A stretch of 64,000 bases of DNA, from the NCBI GenBank assembly GCA_031472005.1, contig PZJY01000003.1, positions 1,178,001-1,242,000 of the forward strand, in the 5' to 3' direction. The notes beneath the pieces were generated by a model, which worked only from the letters and a program-made list of their open reading frames with translations, made no database searches and was not told where the DNA came from. Origin of the DNA: Tetracladium setigerum. Its lineage: Eukaryota > Ascomycota > Leotiomycetes > Helotiales. The translations under genes and the position numbers were made by a program. Positions 1 through 12,335 of this stretch are shown here, in pieces. Within the stretch, counting starts at the first letter, position 1. Each line of letters starts with the position of its first letter.

Positions 1-2355
1 TGGGGCCCGCGATAATGTTTAGTCCACCAATTGTAAATTTGATGTCGAGATCCATCATTCGGAAAGCAGTGGAAATTTCCTCATTTGGTGTCTCCTTTCC
101 TCCCCAGGAGAATGTAGCGTTCTTGAAACCGATCATCTTCACTCCATCATCATCCAGATTGTCGTGATTTAGTTGTTCATACTTGTCGGTTTCCGCTTCG
201 TTCAAGAATTCCTCCACACGATCAACAGAAACCTTTGATTCTTGTACGTGAGCAATCATGTCGCCCAGTTGATCCAATGGTACACGAAGAATGCTAAAGA
301 GAGAGATGGCGGTAAAGGCAATGGAAGCGTGAAGAGGTTTCTTCTCAACAACGGTATACATGAGGAAGGAGAAGAAACTGATGATGACGGGAACGGTATT
401 CCAGACGGCCACAGCACACGCCCACAAGATGTACTTTGATCGCAGCGCTTTGAGCTCTGCTGCTCTCTTTTCGCCCACAATCTTGCTGAAACGATGCTCC
501 CAAGCAAAGAACTTGATGATTCTGATGTTCTGGAGAACCTCATTGGTGGTGTGAATTCGCTTGTCCGTGGCAGCCATGATGATTTTTTGGTAATAAGCAA
601 AAGACTTTCCGAAGAAGATGTTGACCGGTAGAAGAATGACCATTACAACAAGTCCCGGAATACTGCTGAGTCCAAGGATCCTGTAAAGAAGATAGACCGC
701 AACAACGAGCTGAGTTGGCGCAGCAGCGAAAAGGAAATGCAAATATGCAGTTACCTCACTGACTTTGAAAGAATCCACAGACATCAAGTTGATGATTGTT
801 CCGGTGTTTACCTGTTCATCTAAAGGCTTCGCTTTGGCGGCTTCAGGCTCGGGAACGGCTGGATCTGGCAGAGGCTTCTGTTCCTTTTTCTTGAAGCTCA
901 TGAATCTCTGGAGTTTTCCAGCTCTTCCTGCTGCCTTTTTCTTGTCTGCTGCTACAACCTGCTTGTCCGCCTTGTCTCCAAGTACAGTCTCACCGCTAGC
1001 AGCGGCTTTTCTTCGTAGGGCTTTGGCGTAAATTTCACCGATGATAATGGCACGAAGTCTGATGCAAATTTTGCGACCAATCCATAAAGCCTGTCCATCT
1101 GCCAAAGATCGCAAGATATCCGTGAATGATAGCAAGATCACATACAGCCAAATGACGTTTCTTGGGGCAGATTCTGGATCCTCGATATACTCAAGAATGG
1201 CCTTGAGAAGGAGCGTAGGGGCGAAGGTAAAGAGTCCGGAAAAGACGGCGTAGGCGCATTGAATCAATAGCATCCCACGGAAGTAGCGCATTAGATGCCA
1301 TGTCAAAGCGGTTGTTTTTGTTAGTTGGCGGTAATCTGCCAGAATGTTTGCCGCCTTGTCCTTGGGTATCAAATTCCAAACGTCTGGGAGCTCAAAAGTC
1401 TTTATATAACCGTTCCATACGACCGCATCTACCCACCCAAACGTAGCGATGGAAAACAAGCTTGCGAGAGGTTCCCTGGAAGGCTCGATATCATTTTCCC
1501 ACTCTAAAACTACTGCCTTGTTGCCCTTCCTGGAGGTAATCGCAATGCCGAACAAAAGAGAAGTTAGGGAGAATTCGGTGATGATTAAAATTTGAGCAAT
1601 TCTAGACCGTGGGTGGATAATGGCGGATCGGAAGAGAATGATCGAGAAGATCCAGAGAATAGTATATAGAGTGGCCGTGTGGTTCCAGAGCCTCGGTATC
1701 CTCCAGGCCGTGTTCGACAATACGAGTCTGCAGCTTGCAAGAATAAGAATATAGGCCCAGGTAATGACGCCTGCAATGGTCGCCAGCGTCCCGCGAGAGC
1801 CATACGCACCCAGAATAAGAGCTGCGATGTTAATAGCAAGCACGGTGGCAATGCCGAATATCTCCACCACCAGTAATGTATATTGTCCAGTTGGGGCGTC
1901 AATGGCAGCCACAGATCCCTGGGTTGTCGATTTTCCCAGTTGCAAGCGTCCCCCATTTATGGTAATACCCTCCTCTTCATCGTCGGTATCAGATGCATTT
2001 CCATTCAGCAGGCCTGGCGCATGAGTATGCCCATTCGTATGGCCATTGCCATTTCCATTTCCGTGAGTCCCATTCTCGAGGGGTTGGTAAGCTTGCGATC
2101 GTCTCGATTTAACCTTGCGGAGGATGGCCTGCGTGAGAAGGAGAAGGAACGAAAGTGCGACGACTGTCAGTGGAAAGAGAACCTTCAAGTAGCTACAGAG
2201 AAGAAGTTAGGAAAGAATCTCTGCTCGGGTGGCAATTCGGTGGAAATTATGCATTTGTGGAGAGGGACGGGAGAAATGGCAAAAACTCACTCTCTCTGAA
2301 TGCAATTGGAGATGTCATCCACCTGCCAGATGCTCCCCGGGCAAGACCCCAACAT
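1..2355 (-). CDS. ABCC-type (MRP/bile-pigment-like) ABC transporter, N-terminal part; cut by window edge
   Basis: N-terminal half of a full-size ABC transporter of subfamily C (the YBT1/BPT1/MRP group), which exports conjugates or sequesters them in the vacuole. Exon 1 is 2355..2291 (starts MLGSCPGSIWQVDD) and exon 2 runs from 2192 off the left edge; the intron has a GTGAGT donor and CTGTAG acceptor, joining as RDYLK. In order one sees a hydrophobic TMD0-like region, a Gly/Asn/His-rich linker, a first ABC transmembrane domain with the segment MAATDKRIHTTNEVLQNI followed by RIIKFFAWE (revcomp near 580-500), and the start of nucleotide-binding domain 1 (FKNATFSWGG). The frame ends at LNIIAGP, just before the expected Walker A. 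About 750 residues are present of a usual 1,500-1,650. The subfamily is clear; the substrate is not readable. Confidence 0.9.
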
Positions 2356-5300
2356 GCTTGCCTCTGCGCGAACAAGCTTCACCAGTGGTCGGCGCAAGAG
2401 TATAAGGTTAGAGAGAGGTAAGAGGAAGTCGCCGGAGCTGTGCCAGGCGGAATTGGGAGTTGAAGAAGGGCCTTCTTCAAGCTATGGGTGATTCACAACT
2501 ACGAATGCTCGACAATTGGTCGATGTTGAATGGCAAGTCTCTATTGCTCAGACGTTAACATCGGATTGAGGACTCGCGATGAGTGTAGGACTGGAGTATA
2601 AAGTTGAGGTGGGATAAGATAGAAAAGAAAATAAGGGAAGAAGAATTAAGGTGAGAGAGGGAGAGAGAGGGGGAAAATTGATGGGGAAACAGGAAATCGG
2701 AATTGGGAAGATCTGATAAGAAAATTGCCTTTCCAGACCGTGAAATAAAAATTCATGGGCTGGCAGCAGCAGCAGCAGTGACCACAGACCTTCAGTAGTG
2801 AGAGGACGTCGCCCCCAACCAATGACCAGGACATTTTTCCTGCACCCATCTCGTTCTTCCAAGCACCCCGAATTCCGAATCCTTCACACTTCCACTTCCA
2901 CTACTCAAGCTACTGGAGCCCACCGCCGCCGCCGCCCACTTTGTGGTGGATGGGACGATGAGATGGGAACCCCACCAAAGTTCCCCTGCCCCACCACTTA
3001 GAGCCAGTGAGCGAGGGCTTCTGACTCTTTCGCCGTTGTGTGTGTGGCATCATGCATCTACCATGCACCCGATGCCAATATTTGACATTCTATCTGATAG
3101 AATGTCGATCGAGAACAGTACTCCGGACTTTAAATCCTTGACCTAAAGTATAGTAACACAATACCACCACCAAAACTCACAAAGTCTTTATAGGTAGGTA
3201 TGTATCTCAACAACGTTCCTCTACCCACGGATACATCTCTGAGCGTACAAGCACAAGTACAGAGTACAGATGTTGTCATTGTAGATCTGGAGTGACGACA
3301 TGGACATGCCTCCCTCCCGTCTTTTCCTTTCTTTTTCTCCAACGGGCATTGTGCAGCCAATTTGCGAGAACTCATGGCTTCCCAGGTACTTCTTAGTGTA
3401 CAACAACACTAAGAACTCAAGCTAGCAGGCTAAGCGTCGACGACAAAAGAAGACGAAGAAGAAGAAGAGTCATACTGTACATTATTCATTGATGGATAAG
3501 TGATGATGATTAGTCGCATATGTTGTGCCGATGTGCAGCTTTGCTTATGTCTCTCTGGATCCGATCATCGTATTCATTCATTGCACGCATCGTATTCCTC
3601 CTGCCCTCCACAACCCTCACAACCAAAGCAGAAGGTGAATAATGGGGAGGAGGACCATCACCACTAAGTGACACAATATTAGTAAGAATCCTCAACCATT
3701 CTCCCGATCTCTCACTTCATTTCTCCTCTTTCTTGCTCATACCTGCCTTACCTGCCTACCCTACCACCTGCATACCTACAGTCCAACCTGCAGCTCAGCG
3801 GTACTCCGGATGTACGAAGGAGCATGTAGCCCACCACACCGGCATAGCGAAGAGAACCTTATTGCAACCTTGAATGCACAACCGAAGCACCATGAATGAA
3901 TGCTATAGGCCACACGCTTCGCTTGGTACACCGCTATTCCTCTTGGTCAACTTAGGGATGTATGTGATAGGTCTTGGTAGGGCGTAGAAGGAGGGCATCT
4001 TGCGTTTGTTTACTTACACATACAAAGGGTAGTGTAGTGTACATCAATGCACATCGAGTATCCTATCACTCACATACTCCCTCCCTCACACTCTCGGATG
4101 AATTTAAACACCGCTTTATTTTATCCACCCCTAGGCAATTCTACAATATGTGATCTCTATCTAGTTCAAAGAGTCATCTCTGACTCCAACTCCAAACAAT
4201 TCCCCTTCTGACATAATTCTCCCACTCTCAACTCAACAGCGCCAAGCCAAATATGGAAGGTGGACACGGCCACAACCACACAATCTATCATCACTTGTGG
4301 TCTCCATCCAGACTCATCATTCACTCACTCATTTACCCTCCTCTTTCGATCGAGCGTCCTTCTTCTTCTCTTTCTCACCTCATCTGGACACCCATTCTGT
4401 TCCTTCCCATTGAGTTGCTACATACCCATCACATCAATCATACAACATTTCGAGCTCCCGCTCAGAAGATATACTTTCCAGCTTGTCTCGGAACAAAACT
4501 CTTCTTCCATTTCTTGTCTTATATCTCGCACGTGCTCGAGTACCACTTTTTAGAATTAATTATTCTGTATGACATGATCAAACTGGAGCGAGCTCTGGTA
4601 CCATCCATAGCCATGGGGTATGTATAGTACTGTTCCTAGATACTATCGATCCATCCACCTTATGTGCAATTCATGTATACTACAAGTACTGCACAGCAAA
4701 GTACTAGCACAACCACACGATTCACAACATGTGAAATATGTCACTAGAATCAGCAAGATGACGCACCTAGTATATCAACAATCTTGTTGTGGTTCTGGCT
4801 TTGGCTTTGGTTTTGGCTTTTTTGGAAGAGAATGAAAGCTATGTGGGCTTGTGCATGTGGCTTGTACTTTAATAGTGATTCTGTTGTGTTACCTACCTAG
4901 GTAGCAATATCTTCACTTGCTAGGTACTTCACTCTGTTCTTCCGAGTATGGTTGATTGATTGACTGTTGGAATTAATATTCACTCCTTCTCAAAGCCTCA
5001 CATAGCCACCTACAACCAACGAAACATCAAGAAGCCCCACGGACTGCCATTGCTTCTCCCCTCCTCAAAAGAGGTTCGGTCTACTCCTCACTGTTTTCAG
5101 GGAGCGTGTTTTGGGGAGTATGTCACATCACCTCACCTCACATTGAAATGCACATAGCCCTGCTTATACATGTACAATAACAAAATAAATTACACGGTAC
5201 ATAAGAAAAACCCAAGTGCCAACCCACGCAATGCAGTTTTTGCCCTTCGCCCCTCTCCTTTCTACCTTTCACCAGAGAAGCGCCAAAGAATGATCAAGGA

Positions 5301-5658
5301 TTGATTTTAATCTTTCTGTTCTTTCTTTTCTTTCATATCCTTTCCCTTGTTTTGACATCTTTCCCCAACCCTCCTGCCCCTTCCAGTTTGATGTTACACA
5401 CAGAATAATCCTTCTGAAAACTTTTTTTTTCCCGACAGAGATGTTCAAGAGAAAGAGGCCATTTTCTAAGACAAGACACGAGAAAATCAAAACAAAAAAA
5501 AGGATTGATCAATCCCTTTCAATTCTCTCCTTCCTCCACTACTAGTACTATCCACACCACCACACCACAATATGTAAATAACCAAATGCTATGATTTTGT
5601 TATGGAAAAAATAAAAATGAGATACAGAGAGGTGCTCTTTAAGAAGAAGCATCACACT
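2356..5658. other. Long intergenic region, no gene seen
   Basis: About 3.3 kb without a supportable gene. It contains purine-rich runs (2630-2680), CAG and CCG short repeats (2765-2780, 2920-2935), pyrimidine-rich stretches and scattered ACCTACC / TAGGTA motifs (around 3745-3780 and 4890-4925). An open frame at 4253-4627 (124 codons) begins with His/Gly-rich residues but shows no domain, splice continuation or codon pattern that I trust. The sequence upstream of 2355 should hold the transporter promoter. Confidence 0.6.
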
Positions 5659-7270
5659 CTATCCCATGATCATTCCCTTCATTCCTCCGATTTCACCTTC
5701 CTTGGCGGCGATTTCGAAGTATCCGTAGATGATGCTATTCTACTTGTTAGCCAACCGCACATCTTCGGTATTGGTGGGATTTGGAAAGGAAGGAACTTAC
5801 GTGACAGCCAAAAGGATACCAGTTCCGGATCCAAGAGCACCCATCAAATCGCTGGCAACGGAGAGAGCACCAATGCAAGCACCACCGAAAGCGGCAGCGG
5901 TTGGGATGATACGCTTCAACTCCTTGTACATGGATTGCTCTCTGTGACCAGCCATGACGAGACCTTGATCCTTCAGCTGCTTGGCCACATCTCTGGGGCT
6001 GGAGCCGGAAACCTCAATCCAGGTCTTGGAGAAGACGGCACAGGCGGTCAACATGTAAACGATGTAAACAACAGTATGAATTGGGTCAACGAGAGCATCG
6101 GTGAAGTTCAATGGGGGTGACATGTAGTAGACGAGACCGGAGGAAGCGAAGAGTTGGGCGGATCCTTCCTTTGCCTCCCAGACTCCGAGGAGTTGGACAA
6201 GGAGGTTCTCAGAGAAGCGGGATGAGAGCATCTGGGAGACAAGGAAGACGTTGGTGGACAAGGCGGATTGCAACATGATTGGCATGTTGGAGGTGTAGAA
6301 AAGACGGACTGGGTAAGAACCGCGAGCTCCACGTTGGCGAGAGGACTTGACAGGGATCTCGACACGGAAACCTTGGAGGTAGATAACGGCGGCGAAAACG
6401 GCAAGGGTGGCGAGGAGGTTCATGATGTTGGGGAGGTTTTGTCGGTAGAACGCCTCTTGGAGAGCGCGTTGCTTGTTTGGCCAGGTGAGGAGAAGGTGGA
6501 AGAGCGCAATGACAGCGCCTTCGAATTCTGGGCCTCGGCCAGTGTTGATGGTGGTTGGGGAGAATGCCTTCCACACAATTGACTCGCAGATGTTGGTAGC
6601 GATGAAGAGGGAGATACCGCTTCCGAGACCATATCCCTTTTGGAGGAGCTCATCAAGGAGAATGACAACCAAGCCAGCAACAACCAATTGAAGGATGAGG
6701 AGGAAGACGACACCAGCGCCAAGGTCAGAGGGTAAACCGTAAAGACCAGTGAACACGTAAACGGTAGCCTGGCCCATGGACAAGATGATGGCAAATAGCT
6801 TTTGGGCAGTTTGGTACAATTCGCGGTCAGACTTCAAGTCGAGGTTGACATCAATCAAGTGTGTACCTGCGAGAAGCTGGAAGACCATTCCGGAGGAGAT
6901 GATGGGGGTAATACCCAATTCCATCAAAGTACCTCTGTTACTTGCCATCATCATTCGCAACCAGTATAGAGGGTCGGAAGTATCTGAGGACACGATACCA
7001 TACAATGGCATCTGGCTCATGACCAAGAAGATCAGGAGTGTTAAACCAGTCCACATCAACTTTTGGTTGAAGGGGACCTTCGTCTCGGGTTGCTGCACCT
7101 CAGGGAGGATTGGCGTGAAGGGTTTGACAAGATCGAGGAACCGGACTGTAGCAAACGTGACAAGTTAGCCATGCTGTTGTAGAGAAAGGAGGAGCTTGCA
7201 ATGGCTGTGGATGAAGCTCTGCAAAGACGCGACGATGGGGGAATAGGAGTTGCGACTTACGGCCGCTCAT
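5659..7270 (-). CDS. SEC61: Sec61 translocon subunit alpha
   Basis: Pore-forming subunit of the ER protein translocation channel (Sec61/SecY family). Exons are 7270..7261 (only 10 bases: ATG plus seven), 7145..5801 and 5734..5659, joined at consensus GTAAGT donors; total 476 residues. The N terminus reads MSGLRFLDLVKPF then TPILPEVQQPE, the conserved Sec61 start. Ten or so hydrophobic segments follow, with the plug-region text PLYGIVSSD, LLDELLQKGYGLGSGISLF, and the cytosolic loop text FRVEIPVKSSRQRGARGSYP, where ribosomes dock. The C terminus ends GGMKGMIMG. Length and motifs match the family, and the frame is intact. A 115-base first intron separates the tiny first exon from the rest. Confidence 0.97.
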
Positions 7271-8243
7271 CCTGGCGGTATTGCTCTGATAACCTCACAG
7301 ACGTGGACAAGAAGAGTAAAAGGGGTAAGGAGCGACGATGAATCGGTGTGTCGACTCTGCTTTGTGGTGTTCGCAGGTTGTCGCGGGATGGGTGGTTGTT
7401 GGAATGGGATGGGGAAATATATATTTCGAACAGATCTCGCGAGCTTGGGTGGTGTCGTTCGCTAAAACTGGGGCTCCTTCGGGAAAGATGTGGCCTCACA
7501 CGCGGCACGTGACTAAAATTGGACTCCTGAGGACAAAGACCCGGCATTCTAGATCTTTCGATCCTAGCGCTGAACCTGGATGTTTCGAGGAGATGGAGGA
7601 GGACTGTCAATTTGACGGATACGATCTTGGTAGATCTGGCGGAAGGATTTGTACCCTTATTTATATGGTGGGAAGGTTGTTTGTATTTGAAGATTCAGTA
7701 TTAGTGACCTCAATTCTAAGGGAAAAAGTACATGACGGACGGAATGAGACACGGACATTGAGACCGGACCGAACCCTTGTTATTCTAGAAGAACCTACTA
7801 ATGCCAAAACCCAATGTCTTTGGGTCATAAATTAAACAATTGAACCGATAAGGCAATTTCAATTAACATCATCAATGATTCTACTCACTGCACAAACGTT
7901 GATGTATTGGTGCCTGGACTATTCTACCCCCTTCCCCACTTGTACTCGCCAGTTCTTCAGCTTCACTCTATATATCGGCTCCCGCAAATCTCATACATTG
8001 TTTGTGATGAGTTCCTAGCCTGACCGATATATTGAACAGGTTGGGGGTTTTCAGTGGCTCAGCTTATATGATCTAGACACAGGTGTTGGCACAGGAGAGG
8101 CCAAGAAAGTCAAATCCCATGACTGGCAAACATAGGTAGAGCTCCTTCATGTCAAAGTGAGCCTCGTTTTTGGAGCCATGGTCGTATAGACTAGATTAGA
8201 TACCAGAACAAAGCCTTGTGGTAACTGAATCATATCAATTGGT
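7271..8243. other. Intergenic, 5' of SEC61 and 3' of the tRNA isopentenyltransferase gene
   Basis: Holds the SEC61 promoter and 5' untranslated region next to 7270. A plus-strand open frame at 7338-7835 (165 codons) overlaps this promoter, has no recognisable domain and is treated as chance. Confidence 0.55.
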
Positions 8244-9721
8244 TCAAACCACATCGTCTGATGACGATGTATTCTCATCTTGACGAGTATGCCTTTCCTG
8301 AGCACCCTTCTTCTCTTTCTTCTTAGTCAGAGCTCTGTGCCTTCGACTCTTGAGATGTATCTCCCACTGCTTTTCGGTAGTAACTACTGTACTACAAGTC
8401 GTGCATTCTCTCTGAAAGAAAGAGTTCATATCAACGGCCTGATCATCATCAACTTCCAAGTGTATCTTAGCAACAGCGGATAGTTCCAATGGCGACTCCA
8501 ATTCAAGTCCTTCGAGAAATGTATCTGCGACCCGAATAGCCGGACCAGAAACATTTTCTTCCCATTTGGTGACATCAGTGCCATCGACAAGGTAGAGTCG
8601 CTCCCGTGCTTTCTCTTCTGCCAGAGCATTGATCAACTTCAACCGAATCCACCGAACTTGTCTCTTCGCGTACTGTCTTGTGGCAGCTTTCGTCTTTTCA
8701 ACAGAAAGCTCATGGAGCTGTTTCAGCTCTTCTTTCGACGCTGTCCCTAGATCCAGTCCTTTGAAATAATCTTCAAATTCTTTCCATCCAATGGAAACCC
8801 AGATACCCCTTCCTCGGTCGACACTAATGCCTAGTCTCTCTTGCTCCTGCAAGAACTTCTCCATAGACAAAACTTCATCGGATAGACCTGAATCTATCAT
8901 TTTGTCAACGCGAGCATCAAGTCGCTGTTTGAGCACTTCAGAATCCGCATGGACCCAGAATAGCAGTGCCTCCGCCAATTCCGTAGCAACTTCACCCTGA
9001 CAATCCGCATCGCTGATCTCCGACTTGCGAATCTTTTGCTCAGCATAAACATCTGATGCCTTCTTCCCAGTTAACAAAAATATTTCCAATGACCTTCTAA
9101 TCTTCCTCCGATCCTTTGGATGCCACCTCTCAGCCATAATCGGATCTACAATCCTCAATTGCTCAATCATCTCCTCCGTCGTACCATCCAGCACCGGAAA
9201 CCTCTCCGATATCTCACTTGCCGGTATTTCCTGCTGACCAGCAACAGAAGCATCCCCCTCCCCAATATCCGAATCAGTGAATAGTAAACTCTGAGTATAA
9301 TAATGCGTCCCTCCCACCAAAATCGGCAGTCTCCCCCTCGAGCGAATCTCTCTTATAATCTCCTGCGCCCGTTTCTTAAACATAGTCACACGCCATGGCT
9401 CCTCATCCAACGCAATAAACCCAAGTAAATGGTGCGGAATGCCTTGTTGTTCTTCGGAAGTCATTTTGTTTGTAACGATCGGAAGACCTTGGTACATTTG
9501 CATTGCGTCACCGTTGATAATCTCGCCGTTAAAGCGTTTGGCTAGGTCGACTGCAAGCTGTGGTAATTGTTAGTTGGGACTGGGTGTTTGGGGATTCTGT
9601 GCAAGATACCTACCTGGGATTTGCCGGTGCCTGTGGCGCCCAGCACCACCAGCAAAGGTGATTTTGGGGGTTTGCGCGCCATGAAGAGATGGTGCGAGAG
9701 CTGGCGGGCATATCGCAGCAT
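8244..9721 (-). CDS. MOD5: tRNA dimethylallyltransferase (isopentenyltransferase), Mod5/TRIT1 type
   Basis: Adds the dimethylallyl group to A37 of tRNAs reading UNN codons (i6A37). Exons are 9721..9614 and 9557..8244, with a 56-base intron ending CCACAG. The P-loop GATGTGKSQ lies at the end of exon 1 and is followed by LAVDLAKRFNGEIINGDAMQ. Further family motifs are PHHLLGF and LVGGTHYYTQSLLF. Near the C terminus is a matrin-type C2H2 finger (CTTCSTVVTTEKQWEIHLKS, then RRH), as in eukaryotic Mod5/TRIT1. In-frame ATGs lie at 9769, 9721 and 9682. The 9721 start adds 13 residues (MLRYARQLSHHLF) of mitochondrial-presequence character before MARKPPKSP, which fits the dual-start strategy known for yeast Mod5. 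Length is 473 or 460 residues. Product certain; exact start uncertain. Confidence 0.93.
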
Positions 9722-10111
9722 TTGTGTTTGGTGAGGTAGTTGTGGAGGGCAAGGCGTGGAATTTTCCAATCCGGTTCAGCCTCGTCTGAACCTGGTCTTG
9801 GCGACTTCAGGACAAAAACGAACAGCTGAAGTGAACACGGGGCACCGGGGCATTTTCTTTCACCACTTTTCATAACCCTCTCATCGTATTCAGGGTATCA
9901 TCCTTCTAGTCTTGAGGCTACCCTTTTGCAGTGTTGGTTAGGTACATTTCACGAGATATTTATGAAGGTCTTGACGAAAACACGGAATACTCGAGTATAT
10001 GCAGTGTAGAAGTCGGAACAAAAGTGCAATCAAGTGAGTTACTTTATCTATACTCTCAGCCCATCTTAATATACAAGGTATCGTAAAGTATGAATGTATC
10101 AAACTCTTCAT
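9722..10111. other. Intergenic between isopentenyltransferase start and ORC2 stop
   Basis: Short tail-to-head gap holding the isopentenyltransferase promoter and ORC2 3' end. Nothing else seen. Confidence 0.6.
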
Positions 10112-11962
10112 CTAACCTGAAATATCTTCTAAAATGCTTTCCAACTCCTCCTTGCGGAATGGAACGAAAAGATATTCGGTTCCAAGCATATCCTTCTTCC
10201 TCTGTATCATTTGGTGGTCATGAAATCTAAAGGTAAGGTCAGTCGAATGTCTGAATCATAAAATCAAATAAGACTTACTCTTTCAGCAGTGAGCGGAAGC
10301 CCATATCATTACTACAAATGAACTCCTCCACAGCCTTTTGATATAAAGTCCTGTACTCCACCCCTTCCTCAACTCTTTTAGCTTTCCCAAATTGCTGGTC
10401 GTTGTCGTCGTTCTCATCGTCATCATCATTATCATAGACATTCGCTGGGGTATCATCCATGCCTGCTAATTGTTCCCCTATGAGAATCTTGAACAGATTT
10501 GTTGCATTAATTGGCAAACTCTTCAAAACAAAAATCACTCCGTCCTTTCCACCAACACGTCGACCGCTGCGCCCAAGTAGTTCATGGACTTCGTCGACCA
10601 CATCAACCTCTGCAGTGTATGGTTGAAAAGTCGCACACTCATGAAATAGAAAGTTGTAGGTGGAACGAACAGAGCTGTCCCAAAGGAGTGGGAAAGATGG
10701 ATGGTCGGCTGAAGCTACGAGGTGTATTTGAGGAAGAGCACTGAGTCTGGACAGGAGCATCTGCGTAACTGGCCGGCGAAGCGGAAGTCTGTCTATTGAG
10801 TGGATAATCATGGTGATTTGTCGAGTTTTATCTTCTTGAATCAAGGCTATTAATCGATCCAACATCTCAGCCGGTTGCGAACCCAATTTAAAACCTGGTT
10901 CCGCGACCGCGGAAGCAACGGTATTGAAGACATCTCGGATTGTGAGTGATGGTACGTATCCATTGACAACCACGATCTTGGACTTTGTATGATCCACCTG
11001 CGATTTGTAGATGTGCTCTGCAAATTTCATGAGCAGTGACCGTTTGGAACCCCATCCGTACAAACAAATATTGAAAGTTTCGCTAAGCTCAAACTGCCAC
11101 TGATTGAACGACTTCTCGTGAAGGAATGCCAGATCTTCTATATTCTTGGCATGGGGATCGTTCAGCTTGCGACATATGTTGAAATACTCTTCATGATCCA
11201 GCAACTTGAAATTGGCGAGTGTGTTATTCGAGGTCTTGGCGCGGCCAGGTTTATTTTGCGCAAAGTACTTCTCGTGAAAGGGAAGATCGTGGGCGATTGG
11301 GGAAAGCGATCGATTTCGTGTTTTTGAACCCTTGGGCCTGCCTCGTTTTTTGACGGCGTCTCTGGAGCAATTAAATCCTCAGCCAAATCATCTGCTTCCT
11401 GCCCTTCCTCTCCTGCTTCGTCCTCTTCCGAACCATATATCTGATCGGCCAATTCGCCCTCCTCTTCGTCATTATCGCTAGTGAGCCCCAGAATTGTACG
11501 CTCGATCAGAGTTCTTGTACTCTTTCTCCTCGCAGAACGATTGGCGTTTCTTTCGATTCTAGGAGTCTCGTCAGGGTTTGATGCTCCGTTCGTCTTTGGT
11601 GTCGAGAAAAGCGTTTTGCCCATCAAACCATTCCGAGGTGTTGCATTCCCTGTGCCTTTCGGCCGGTCTGGCATTTGCCTTGGGGTTCTTTTGACTGCAT
11701 TTTTGACGTGTTCAGTATCAGAATCTGCTGCTGAACTCTCCGCCTCTGAGGTTGGCTCAGTGTGTCCGGCCTCTTCGAAATCCTCGACAGGGGGAGAAGA
11801 TGTTTTGGAAGACCTCCGATTCCCTAAATATATATCGTCTTGGTCACCGCCGCCATTGTGCGAAGCTGTATTCGGTTTCTTGCTCGGTCGCGTCTTCTTC
11901 GGGGTCGACTCAGTTTGCGCATCATCATTCTCAGCATCTTGAAATTGCTTGCTGCGTTTCAT
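10112..11962 (-). CDS. ORC2: Origin recognition complex subunit 2, with a one-base frameshift as read
   Basis: Subunit of the six-protein complex that marks replication origins. Exons are 11962..10279 and 10226..10112. The N-terminal 200 or so residues are acidic and low complexity (EEEGELADQIYGSEEDEAG). After an AT-hook-like RGRPKG comes the conserved core: EKYFAQNKPGRAKTSNNTL, LLDHEEYF, LYGWGSKRSLL, VVVNGYVPSLT, MIIHSIDRLPLR, and the C-terminal EFHDHQMIQRKKD. The AAA-like core is a degenerate ATPase, as in other Orc2 proteins. The frame breaks at an A6 run (T6 on + strand, 11346-11351): upstream reads PETPSK in one frame, downstream KRGRPKG in another. One extra A would give 1,800 coding bases (599 residues). 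I read this as a sequence error, but a real mutation cannot be excluded. Confidence 0.93.
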
Positions 11963-12335
11963 CTCTGTGGCTTCTAAGAACAGTTAGATTTTTTTTTATA
12001 AAAAAGACGTATGTTGCAGTGGACCGACCTTTATTATAAAGACTCCATTTCTCCTCAAATTGTGCAATACAACAAACATGTTCTTTCCATCAAGCTGAAG
12101 GGATTCATGCATCCCGCATGTCGATTAAGCTTTAGCGCTAAAAGCGGAAGCGGCCGCATGCACCTGCCGACAAGCATCGCGTTTCCAGAGTTGAATGTAA
12201 ACAAATCTTTGCAGCTGACAACTAATAACGCGATTTTCGTCTACCCTACCCGAAGAATCTCTTACCTCTCCAGATTCTGGTATGATCTATGTCTTTTTTC
12301 GGCTCCTGGCATTTTTAATTCGGTCAATTGCGAAA
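11963..12335. promoter_or_regulatory. Divergent promoter shared by ORC2 and CUT12
   Basis: The 373 bases separate two start codons on opposite strands, so both promoters must lie here or overlap. It includes a T-rich tract at 11988-12003 and GC-rich text (GCGGCCGCATGC near 12150). No MluI cell-cycle box (ACGCGT) is visible. Functional elements are not established. Confidence 0.6.

Noticed and set aside
4253..4627. 124-codon open frame starting MEGGHGHNH, reminiscent of a His-rich metal transporter start
   Set aside because: No transmembrane pattern or Met/Cys motifs of Ctr copper transporters follow, and overlapping frames are equally open in this C/T-rich stretch.
5797..6794. Several long frames on both strands overlapping SEC61
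   Set aside because: Shadows of the conserved SEC61 frame.
7338..7835. 165-codon plus-strand frame over the SEC61 promoter
   Set aside because: It overlaps the SEC61 promoter and start region, has no domain and has unlikely composition.
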